NCBI GenBank assembly: GCA_033763355.1
Contig: JANRKT010000228.1
Location: 1 to 12,340 of the forward strand
Source of the DNA: JANRKT01 sp033763355
GTDB lineage: Bacteria; Bacteroidota; Bacteroidia; Chitinophagales; Chitinophagaceae
Direction of reading: 5' to 3'
Length of the DNA: 12,340 bases
Shown here in pieces: positions 1 to 6,308 of this stretch. How positions within the stretch are numbered: position 1 is the first letter of the stretch; the number at the start of each line of letters is the position of its first letter. The translations under genes and the position numbers were made by a program. The notes below the pieces were generated by a model. That model had not been told where the DNA came from, did not search any database, and was given only the letters and a program-made list of their open reading frames with translations.

Positions 1-1443
1 TTTATCCTGCCACATTTTTAAAAAGCTGCTGTTTACTGTAATACCTGCCTGCTTGTAGTATTTATTAAATGCTTTATTGAAAGATGAGCTGAGGTATTTG
101 CCCCTGTCGGTTGTAAACTTTGACTTATTGAATTCAACCGGAACCGGCAGAAAGCGCTGCAACATATCAGGGCCAACGAATGCATAGGTAACATTGGAAA
201 GAAAATCTTCCGCTGCCATGAGGTTTATATTCCGGAGAGAATCAGCGCTGAAGATTGCGCTGTCTTTTTTTTGATTTTCATTGGCAAGCGATGTGTAGAA
301 AAGACCAAGGCCCACATTGCCGCCGGAAACACCGCTTGCAGCAAATGTATGATCGTATAACGAAGGGACAGACTGGTGAAGCCGTGTCAAAAGCGTGGTG
401 GTCCAGTAACAGGCCCTGCTCCCGCCTCCCTCTGATGCAATGAGATAAACCGGGATGGAACTTTTACCAGTATCAAATACCCGATTGCTGATTTTATAAT
501 TCAGCCATTCCCTGAAATAAGCCGAATCCGGTTTTCTGTTATTTACTTCTGTTGCGGATTGCACACCCATGTCATAAATGCGGTGGTTGTTGTTCCATAT
601 TCCAAAACCAAAAAAAAGCAGGAGGAAAAAAGGTATTATTGGTATTTGCCAGCGGTTCCCTTTCCAGTCAATTATGAGACTGATAAATGAATAAGTGGCA
701 AAGGCAATGAGGATGATGGTCCCGGCCCGCAGAAAATACCGCAAGTCCGGAATGAACATCAGGCCGACAAGCAGCAGTGCATCAATGATTAAGCTGATCC
801 ATGTTTCTATCCTGAAATAAGGGCTTTTTAAAAGCACTTTTAAACCCGATTCGGTAAGGCCTTCCCTGATTGTATAATATTTTGTTTTGTCAAAGCCGTT
901 GATGAATTTTGACAGGAAATAAGACCTTTTATAAAGATAAAAAACATGCAAAGCGCCTGTTGCAATAACAACCAGCGGATACCAGCGGAATGATGTGAAC
1001 CCATTGGCTTTAAAATAGGCGACAACAATAATAATATAGGTAATGGCGCATAAACTCCTGGGTACCCATACCATAAGTTTTTTTATTCTTGTTTCCAGTA
1101 CAGATTTGTCAGGAAGCCTTCTGTCAAACGCTGCAAGCTCATTGGTCAGATAGCTGTAATCAGGCTTAAGTCCTGAAATAATAAATATAATCCTTGAGCT
1201 CAGCCATACCGTATTGGCCCAGAGGATGAGTGCAATGGTAAATAAAAACATATAGGTGCCTGAGCGGTAATCTTCGGCAAAAGCAACAAAAAGGTCATTG
1301 GCCTGGCCATTGAATACAAGGGCGTAAAAAGCTATAAGCATCAGGATAAACAGGAAACTGATGCGGTATAAGACGGTTGCAAGAGGGCTGATAAAACTCA
1401 GGAGAAGGTGCCACAGGTAGCGAAGGAACAGGATGGTTGCCAT
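1..1443 (-). CDS. Membrane-anchored patatin-like hydrolase, C-terminus cut by window edge
   Basis: An open frame of 481 codons runs from the ATG at 1443 off the left edge, so the C-terminus is missing. The first ~280 residues hold about seven hydrophobic segments (roughly residues 12-44, 57-86, 115-140, 145-165, 200-222, 224-245, 250-272). A soluble part follows with the two patatin hallmarks: EGGGSRA at 338-344 (oxyanion-hole glycine loop, usually DGGGxRG) and the nucleophile elbow GVSGG at 371-375, with Ser373 as the expected nucleophile. The catalytic Asp of the Ser-Asp dyad would lie beyond the window or is not recognisable here. By family it should be a lipid acyl hydrolase tethered to the membrane; the substrate is unknown. 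The frame stays open upstream of 1443 as far as a stop near 1549, but 1443 is the first ATG. It lies 125 bp behind argH on the same strand and has no evident link to arginine synthesis. Confidence 0.8.
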   Translation of the reverse strand, partial: MATILFLRYLWHLLLSFISPLATVLYRISFLFILMLIAFYALVFNGQANDLFVAFAEDYRSGTYMFLFTIALILWANTVWLSSRIIFIISGLKPDYSYLTNELAAFDRRLPDKSVLETRIKKLMVWVPRSLCAITYIIIVVAYFKANGFTSFRWYPLVVIATGALHVFYLYKRSYFLSKFINGFDKTKYYTIREGLTESGLKVLLKSPYFRIETWISLIIDALLLVGLMFIPDLRYFLRAGTIILIAFATYSFISLIIDWKGNRWQIPIIPFFLLLFFGFGIWNNNHRIYDMGVQSATEVNNRKPDSAYFREWLNYKISNRVFDTGKSSIPVYLIASEGGGSRACYWTTTLLTRLHQSVPSLYDHTFAASGVSGGNVGLGLFYTSLANENQKKDSAIFSADSLRNINLMAAEDFLSNVTYAFVGPDMLQRFLPVPVEFNKSKFTTDRGKYLSSSFNKAFNKYYKQAGITVNSSFLKMWQDK

Positions 1444-1457
1444 AAGCTGTTTTTTTT

Positions 1458-1500
1458 GGTTACTCAGGTAATACAGGTATTGTAACCAACGACGGTTACA
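1458..1500. promoter_or_regulatory. GGTTAC/GTAACC inverted repeats upstream of the patatin-like gene
   Basis: TGTAACC (1481-1487) and GGTTACA (1494-1500) form a perfect 7-bp inverted repeat around AACGAC. A third half-site, GGTTAC, lies at 1458-1463, also inverted relative to the middle one. No U-run follows on the minus strand, so it is not a good terminator for argH. Three matching half-sites 15-58 bp before the ATG of the hydrolase could be an operator. No regulator family is recognised. Confidence 0.35.
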
Positions 1501-1568
1501 TCGTTTGAAATTACACCGGGTATGCGGCAAAAACAATACCCTGTTCGTGGGATAGAAGAACTAAGTGT

Positions 1569-2900
1569 TTACCTGAAGGAGGCGAGTACTTTATCCATTT
1601 CTTTTACGATTTCCTCATTGCATAAATTGCCAATGCTGCCTTCATGTGAGTGATTGAGTTGCTTTTTATAGTTGTAGGAGAAAGAATTGTTGTCAACCTG
1701 GTTGCCGATTTCTTTGTATGCATCACGGAAGGGTATGCCTTTGTTTACAAGTTCATTAACGGCTTCTACAGTAAAAAGGAACCTGTATTTTTCATCGTCA
1801 AGGATGTTGTCTTTTATTCTGATGTTTGATAACATCAGTCCTGCAAGCTGCAAACAGGCCTTTAATTCCTCAATGGCAGGGAAAAGAATTTCTTTGGTAA
1901 GCTGCAAATCCCTGTGGTAGCCCGATGGTAAATTACTTATAAGTAAAGTAAGTTCGTTGGGGATGGATTGAATGCGGTTGCATTTTGCACGGATGAGTTC
2001 AAATACATCCGGGTTTTTTTTATGCGGCATGATGCTGCTGCCGGTGGTAAGCTCTGCAGGAAATGAAATAAAACCGAAATTCTGGTTCATGTACAGGCAG
2101 CAATCCATTGCCAGTTTACTAAGTGTGGCAGCAATTGCGCTGATTCCAATAGCAGTAAACTTTTCGGTTTTACCACGGCTCATTTGTGCGTAAACAGCAT
2201 TCCAGTTTAATGTGCTGAAGTTTAAAAGTTCCATAGTTTTTTTTCTGTTCAGCGGGAACGATGAACCATAACCGGCGCCGCTTCCAAGTGGGTTTTTGTC
2301 GGCCACTTTATAAGCAGCGGCAAGCAGTTCTGTATCGTCAACAAGGCTTTCTGCATAAGCGCCGAACCATAAACCAAATGAAGAAGGCATGGCAATCTGC
2401 AGATGTGTGTAGCCCGGTAATAATTTGTCTTTGAACTTTTCGCTTTGCTGAATCAACAGGTCAAAGAATTGTTTTGTCTCTTCTTTGATGTTTTGTATTT
2501 CAGCTTTGAGATAAAGCTTGATATCAACTGCCACCTGGTCGTTGCGGCTGCGGCCGCTGTGTATTTTTTTTCCTGCTTCGCCGACTTTTTTGGTGAGAAG
2601 GAGTTCGATTTGAGAATGGATGTCTTCTACTCCTTCGTCAATGGTGAAACCCCCATCCCCTAAAGGGGAGTTTGAGGCCTCAATGTCTTTCATTATTTCA
2701 TTTAAACCTCTCACAGCAACTTCACTTTCTTCTTTTGTCATTAAACCAACTTCAGCCAGCATTTTTACATGGGCGATGGACCCCATCACATCATACCGGG
2801 CCAGTAAAAGATCAAACTCTTTATCCCTGCCAACAGTGAATTTTTCAATGACGTCAGAAACATCAGAAACAGATGTGTTATCTTTTTGCCACAGTTTCAT
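1569..2900 (-). CDS. argH: Argininosuccinate lyase
   Basis: It cleaves argininosuccinate to arginine and fumarate, the last step of the pathway, in the cytoplasm as a homotetramer of the fumarase/aspartase superfamily. Visible motifs (numbered from the ATG at 2900): SGRSRNDQ at 115-122, GYTHLQ with the catalytic His at ~166, and the family signature GSSIMPHKKNP at 287-297 with the catalytic Ser. The length of 443 residues is normal. The frame also has an ATG at 2987 adding 29 residues, but homologs as I know them begin close to MKLWQKDNTS, so 2900 is preferred. Residues 76-85 (SNSPLGDGGF) are encoded by an inserted palindromic repeat, in a segment just before the conserved EGVEDIHSQ that seems to tolerate insertion. 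It is the last arg gene of the operon, 98 bp behind argE. Confidence 0.96.
   Translation of the reverse strand: MKLWQKDNTSVSDVSDVIEKFTVGRDKEFDLLLARYDVMGSIAHVKMLAEVGLMTKEESEVAVRGLNEIMKDIEASNSPLGDGGFTIDEGVEDIHSQIELLLTKKVGEAGKKIHSGRSRNDQVAVDIKLYLKAEIQNIKEETKQFFDLLIQQSEKFKDKLLPGYTHLQIAMPSSFGLWFGAYAESLVDDTELLAAAYKVADKNPLGSGAGYGSSFPLNRKKTMELLNFSTLNWNAVYAQMSRGKTEKFTAIGISAIAATLSKLAMDCCLYMNQNFGFISFPAELTTGSSIMPHKKNPDVFELIRAKCNRIQSIPNELTLLISNLPSGYHRDLQLTKEILFPAIEELKACLQLAGLMLSNIRIKDNILDDEKYRFLFTVEAVNELVNKGIPFRDAYKEIGNQVDNNSFSYNYKKQLNHSHEGSIGNLCNEEIVKEMDKVLASFR
2650..2677. repeat. Palindromic repeat R1, in frame within argH
   Basis: The plus strand reads CCCCCAT, then CCCCT-AA-AGGGG (2657-2668), then the tail AGTTTGAGG. 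On the coding strand it gives SNSPLGDGGF. It has the same core and orientation as the copies at 4540 and 4802. Confidence 0.85.
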
Positions 2901-2998
2901 TTTAGTAAATTTGTTTATTTTCTTGCTCAACTTTTCGTAAAGAAATTTTAATTGAACCTGAATCTTGTCTCCTGCAACATGGATCATGCAACCTGTAA

Positions 2999-4072
2999 CT
3001 ATACAACGATCCTGTTCAGCAACTGAATATACAACTCAATACCTTCCTTAATCTCGTTAATGTAAATATACTCATCGGCTGTATGACTTCTTGCAGAATC
3101 ACCCGGCCCCATTTTTAAAGTGGGGAAAGCCATTAAGGCCTTATCTGATGTGGTGGGTGAACCGTAATAAGTCCTGCCCAATGCTGTTCCTGCTTTTATA
3201 AGCGGATGGCTCAATCCGATTGAAGTGGAACGCAACCGTGTGCTGCGGGGCTGCACATCGCTTTTTACATGCATTTTAACGGTTTGCAGTACTTCTTCAA
3301 ATGTGTACAGTTCATTCACCCGCATATCAACCACAAACTTGCATTGTGCAGGCACCACATTGTGCGCTTTATTTTCAGTTTCAATTACCGTAACGCTCAT
3401 CTTTACCGGGCCCAGTAAGGAAGAAACTTTCGGGAACTTATAAGATTGAAACCACTCAATATCTTTTACCGCTTTGTAAAGTGAATTTTCCCCTTCTTCC
3501 CTTGCTGCATGGCCTGCCCGGCCCTGTGCAATGCAATCCAGCACCATCAAACCTTTTTCAGCAACGGCCATCTGCATTTGTGTGGGTTCGCCAACAATAC
3601 CAAAATCAATTTTATCCATGCGTGGCAGCAATGCTTCAACGCCGTTGTGGCCTGAAATTTCTTCTTCTGCCGTTGCTGCAATAATAAGATTGTATTTGAG
3701 ATCAGTTCTGTTATAATAATAAAGAAATACAGCTATAAGTGAGACCAGGCACCCGCCTGCATCATTACTTCCAAGCCCAAACAGCTTTCCTTCTTTTTCC
3801 AGCGGGGTAAAGGGATCAAGAGTATATCCTTTGTTGGGTTTAACAGTATCGTGGTGTGAGTTGAGCAGTATGGTGGGCTTGGTTTCATCAAAAAATTTGT
3901 TTCTTGCCCATATGTTATTGAGGTGCACCCTTGTTTTAACGCTTTTTGATTCCAGGAACTTTTCAATAATATCAGCAGTATTGTCTTCTTCTTTGCTGAA
4001 TGAAGGCGTTGCAATAAGCTGTTTCAGCAATGCAATGGCATCTTTTTGTAATATGGAAATGTCATTACTCAT
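2999..4072 (-). CDS. argE: M20 family N-acyl-citrulline/N-acyl-ornithine deacylase (ArgE-like)
   Basis: This zinc-dependent M20 amidohydrolase has 357 residues. Metal-site motifs are SHHDT at 72-76 (His73, Asp75), the bridging Asp in GSNDAGG (Asp104), TAEEE at 134-138 (catalytic Glu and ligand), GEPT at 161-164, and a C-terminal HTADEY His. It removes the N-acyl group. Because the operon has an acyl-ornithine carbamoyltransferase (ArgF'), the likely substrate is N-succinyl- or N-acetylcitrulline, releasing citrulline for ArgG, rather than N-acetylornithine; this is inferred from context. The start overlaps the end of argB by 8 bp, which suggests translational coupling. No palindromic repeat lies inside it. 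Confidence 0.9.
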   Translation of the reverse strand: MSNDISILQKDAIALLKQLIATPSFSKEEDNTADIIEKFLESKSVKTRVHLNNIWARNKFFDETKPTILLNSHHDTVKPNKGYTLDPFTPLEKEGKLFGLGSNDAGGCLVSLIAVFLYYYNRTDLKYNLIIAATAEEEISGHNGVEALLPRMDKIDFGIVGEPTQMQMAVAEKGLMVLDCIAQGRAGHAAREEGENSLYKAVKDIEWFQSYKFPKVSSLLGPVKMSVTVIETENKAHNVVPAQCKFVVDMRVNELYTFEEVLQTVKMHVKSDVQPRSTRLRSTSIGLSHPLIKAGTALGRTYYGSPTTSDKALMAFPTLKMGPGDSARSHTADEYIYINEIKEGIELYIQLLNRIVV

Positions 4073-5303
4073 TTACAATAGTTGTTCCGGCTGACCCGGC
4101 AATAAGTTCATGCAGGTTTTCAGCTTTGCCTATGATTACTTTTTTTACGCCACTCTTCAATGCAGCAAAAGCATTATCCAGTTTGGGTATCATTCCTGCA
4201 AAAATTTTAGCCCCCCCGTCCCCCGGAAGGGGGGATTTGAGTTCGTGATAATATTTACTGTTTAGTACCGGTATTACCGAATTGTCGTCATTTACATCAA
4301 GCAATACGCCAGCTTTTTCAAAAGAATAGATAAGGGTTACATCATATTCAGCGCTCATGGCTTTTGCCACTTCCTGCGCAATGGTATCGGCATTGGTGTT
4401 TAAGAGTTGCCCTTTGCAGTCATGTGTGATGGGTGCAAGTACTATTGTTGTATGCTGATCCAGTAAGTTCTTTAGAAAAGAAACGTTAATTGCATCCACA
4501 TCTCCTGCAAAACCATAATCAATGGAAGGTGCTTTCTTGCCCCCATCCCCTAAAGGGGTGGTTGCAATACGTTTGTGAGCAAGGATGGCATTACCATCTG
4601 CACCGCACAGTCCGATTGCATTACAGTCATTTGCCTGCAGCTGTGCTACAATATTTTTATTGATGTAACCGGCATACACCATTGTAACAATCTTCAATGT
4701 TTCTGCATCGGTAATTCTTCTGCCGTCAATCATTTTTTGTTCAATTCCTAATTTGTCTGCCAGTTTGGTGGCTAGTTTTCCTCCGCCATGCACAAGAATA
4801 GCCCCCATCCCCTGAAGGGGAGAAAAAAATTCCGAGAAACTTATAAGAAACCGGGAAAGCGCAGCTTCATCATCAATTATATTTCCCCCTATTTTAATTA
4901 CAAAAAGTTTATGTTTACCTGCTGAAGGAGAGTGCTGAAGGTTTTTGATTTTTTCAGCAATCTTTGTTAATACTGTTTTTTTGTCTTTAAATAGTTCTTC
5001 ATTCTTAAACCTTAAAACTGTAAGGCCAAGTTCTTTTAAATGATTTTCTCTTGCCTCATCATATTTTTTAACTTCGTCAACATCATGGATTCCGCCATCC
5101 AGTTCAATAACCAGTTTAGCAGCGTGGGCATAAAAGTCAACTACATAATTTGCAATCGGATGTTGCCTCCTGAATTTTATTTTCCATTCGTTTATGTGTA
5201 TATGTTTCCACAATATCTCTTCTGCCGGAGTCATTCTGTTTCTTAACTCTTCAGCCTTTTTGAAGATAAGGTTACTTGCCCCATAAAACATGTTATCTTT
5301 CAT
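4065..5303 (-). CDS. argB: DUF559 nuclease-like domain fused to N-acylglutamate kinase (ArgB)
   Basis: The protein has 412 residues, where an ArgB of this type usually has about 260. Residues ~12-122 are a DUF559 domain (Vsr/PD-(D/E)XK-like): MTPAEEILWKH, KFRRQHP, the VDFY Asp56, KLVIELDG with Glu67 and Asp69, GIH with His73, and ENHLKELGLTVLRF. The putative catalytic residues are intact. Residues ~131-412 are a full N-acylglutamate kinase that phosphorylates N-acetyl- or N-succinylglutamate with ATP: KIGGN at 137-141, VHGGGK at 171-176, GADGNAI, and NTNADTIAQEVA at 302-313. Between DUF559 and KIGGN there is no ATG, GTG or TTG in frame, so the kinase can only be made as the fusion or a cleavage product. 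Three palindromic repeats add SPLQGMG (161-167), TPLGDGG (249-255) and SPLPGDGG (357-364). It starts 7 bp after argF' ends and overlaps argE by 8 bp. Confidence 0.93.
   Translation of the reverse strand: MKDNMFYGASNLIFKKAEELRNRMTPAEEILWKHIHINEWKIKFRRQHPIANYVVDFYAHAAKLVIELDGGIHDVDEVKKYDEARENHLKELGLTVLRFKNEELFKDKKTVLTKIAEKIKNLQHSPSAGKHKLFVIKIGGNIIDDEAALSRFLISFSEFFSPLQGMGAILVHGGGKLATKLADKLGIEQKMIDGRRITDAETLKIVTMVYAGYINKNIVAQLQANDCNAIGLCGADGNAILAHKRIATTPLGDGGKKAPSIDYGFAGDVDAINVSFLKNLLDQHTTIVLAPITHDCKGQLLNTNADTIAQEVAKAMSAEYDVTLIYSFEKAGVLLDVNDDNSVIPVLNSKYYHELKSPLPGDGGAKIFAGMIPKLDNAFAALKSGVKKVIIGKAENLHELIAGSAGTTIVNE
4211..4241. repeat. Palindromic repeat R2, in frame within argB
   Basis: The plus strand has CCCCCCCG, then the stem CCCCC-GGAA-GGGGG (4220-4233), then GATTTGAG. 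It is a longer-stem variant of R1 and encodes KSPLPGDGGAK on the coding strand, replacing what is normally a short loop before KIFAGMIPK. Confidence 0.8.
4540..4563. repeat. Palindromic repeat R3, in frame within argB
   Basis: CCCCCAT followed by CCCCT-AA-AGGGG (4547-4558) and TGGTT. It is identical to R1 over the core and is read in the same frame, giving TTPLGDGGK just before the conserved IDYGFAGD. Confidence 0.85.
4802..4824. repeat. Palindromic repeat R4, in frame within argB
   Basis: CCCCCAT followed by CCCCT-GA-AGGGG (4809-4820) and AGAA. It has the same orientation as R1 but is read in a different frame, giving FSPLQGMGAI directly before the VHGGGK motif of the kinase. Confidence 0.82.
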
Positions 5304-5339
5304 AATCTGCTCATGTGCCCCCCTTTAGGGGATGGGGGC
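4918..5339 (-). mobile_element. Putative DUF559 module bounded by a palindromic repeat and a degenerate relic
   Basis: The DUF559 coding segment (about 4940-5303) lies between argF' and the kinase part of argB. On its 5' side is repeat R5 (5318-5339). On its 3' side, at 4918-4937, is a degenerate GC-poor relic containing CTCCTTCAGCAGG, which encodes HSPSAGK and resembles the CCCCTTCAGGGG core of R4. ArgB homologs start where this module ends. The simplest reading is an inserted unit consisting of repeat, DUF559 and repeat, but no target-site duplication is visible and mobility is inferred. Confidence 0.4.
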
Positions 5340-6306
5340 TTAAAAGTTGGCTTAATACTGCCTGTGCGGCCCAAACCCGGTTGGCTGCCTGCTGTGTTAC
5401 GATGCTGTTGGCGCTGTCTAATATTTCATCACTCAGTTCCACATTCCTTCTTACCGGCAAACAGTGCATTACCCTGGCATTGTTTGTTAATTGTAATTTT
5501 TTATTCTTCAGCATCCACCTCGGATCGTTGTTGTAAATCTTACCGTAATCATGGTAAGTACTCCAGTTTTTTACATACACAAAGTCTGCATCTTTCAGCG
5601 ATTCTTCCTGGTCATGGGTAATGGTTGCACCTTTGGTAAACTGTTCATCCAGTTCATAATCTTCCGGATGTGTTATAACAAAATCAGCTTCTCCCCATGC
5701 ATTTATCCATTGCGCAAAACTATTGGCCACACATTGCGGTAAAGGTTTTACATGCGGCGCCCAGGTTAAAACAACTTTAGGTCGTTTTTCCCCCCTCTCC
5801 GTCGGAGAGGGGTTGAGGGTGAGGTGCTCACTAATGGTTATAATATCTGTTAATGATTGCAAGGGATGAAGCGTTGCACTTTCCAAACTCACCACCGGTA
5901 TCCCGGCATATTTGATAAACTGGTTTATGTACAGCTCGCTGTAATCGTCTTCGCGGTTTTTAAGTGAGGGGAATGTGCGGATGCCGAGAATGTCGAAATA
6001 CTTTCCAAAAATTGGCGCTGCATCTTTTACATGCTCAACAGTGTTGCCGCTCATGATGGCTTCATCTTCAAACTCAAGGGCCCAGCCTTCCTGGCCTACA
6101 TTAAAAACAATCACATCCATTCCTAAATTCTGCGCTGCAATCTGTGTACTGAGCCTTGTACGCATGCTGGGGTTAAGGAACAAACACCCCATCCGCTTGT
6201 TGGCGCCAAGGGCTTTATCTTTAAAAGGGTCGCTTTTATAAAGCAATGCTTTTTTTACCAAAGCGTTAATGCCGGTAACATCAGTAACAGAAATAAAATT
6301 TTTCAT
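5311..6306 (-). CDS. argF': N-succinyl-L-ornithine (or N-acetylornithine) carbamoyltransferase
   Basis: It transfers a carbamoyl group from carbamoyl phosphate to N-acylornithine, giving N-acylcitrulline, and belongs to the aspartate/ornithine carbamoyltransferase family. Motifs are SMRTR at 47-51 (carbamoyl-phosphate site), HPLQS at 147-151, TWAPHVKPLPQ at 181-191 and HCLPVRR at 281-287. The residue before the EHV motif is Val90. At this position Bacteroides succinylornithine transcarbamylase has Pro90 and Xanthomonas acetylornithine transcarbamylase has Glu92, and changing that Glu to Pro, Ser or Val is reported to switch specificity to the succinyl substrate, so a succinyl substrate is favoured. 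Residues ~162-173 (LTLNPSPTERGE) come from repeat R6, and the last nine (SPHPLKGGT) and the stop come from R5. It starts 2 bp after argD ends. Confidence 0.93.
   Translation of the reverse strand: MKNFISVTDVTGINALVKKALLYKSDPFKDKALGANKRMGCLFLNPSMRTRLSTQIAAQNLGMDVIVFNVGQEGWALEFEDEAIMSGNTVEHVKDAAPIFGKYFDILGIRTFPSLKNREDDYSELYINQFIKYAGIPVVSLESATLHPLQSLTDIITISEHLTLNPSPTERGEKRPKVVLTWAPHVKPLPQCVANSFAQWINAWGEADFVITHPEDYELDEQFTKGATITHDQEESLKDADFVYVKNWSTYHDYGKIYNNDPRWMLKNKKLQLTNNARVMHCLPVRRNVELSDEILDSANSIVTQQAANRVWAAQAVLSQLLSPHPLKGGT
5318..5339. repeat. Palindromic repeat R5 at the argF'/argB junction, inverted orientation
   Basis: The plus strand has CCCCCCT-TT-AGGGG then ATGGGGG, the reverse complement of the R1 type. 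It encodes the C-terminal SPHPLKGG of ArgF' and lies 15 bp before the start of the DUF559-ArgB fusion. Confidence 0.82.
5790..5825. repeat. Palindromic repeat R6, in frame within argF'
   Basis: A perfect 9-bp stem, CCCCTCTCC (5792-5800) and GGAGAGGGG (5804-5812) around GTC, is followed by the tail TTGAGGGTGAGG. It encodes LTLNPSPTERGE. It is the longest perfect stem of the set and differs in sequence from R1-R5 but keeps the palindrome-plus-tail layout. Confidence 0.85.
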
Positions 6307-6308
6307 GT

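Noticed and set aside
255..443. Plus-strand ORF of 62 residues (and a minus-strand ORF at 840-1028)
   Set aside because: Both overlap the long minus-strand patatin-like frame in other frames and have no supporting features.
2901..2987. 29-residue N-terminal extension of ArgH from the ATG at 2987
   Set aside because: The typical ArgH beginning is MKLWQKDNTS at 2900; the extra lysine-rich stretch has no family counterpart.
3733..4014. 93-residue minus-strand ORF inside argE
   Set aside because: It is a frame-shifted shadow of argE, whose own frame carries all M20 motifs.
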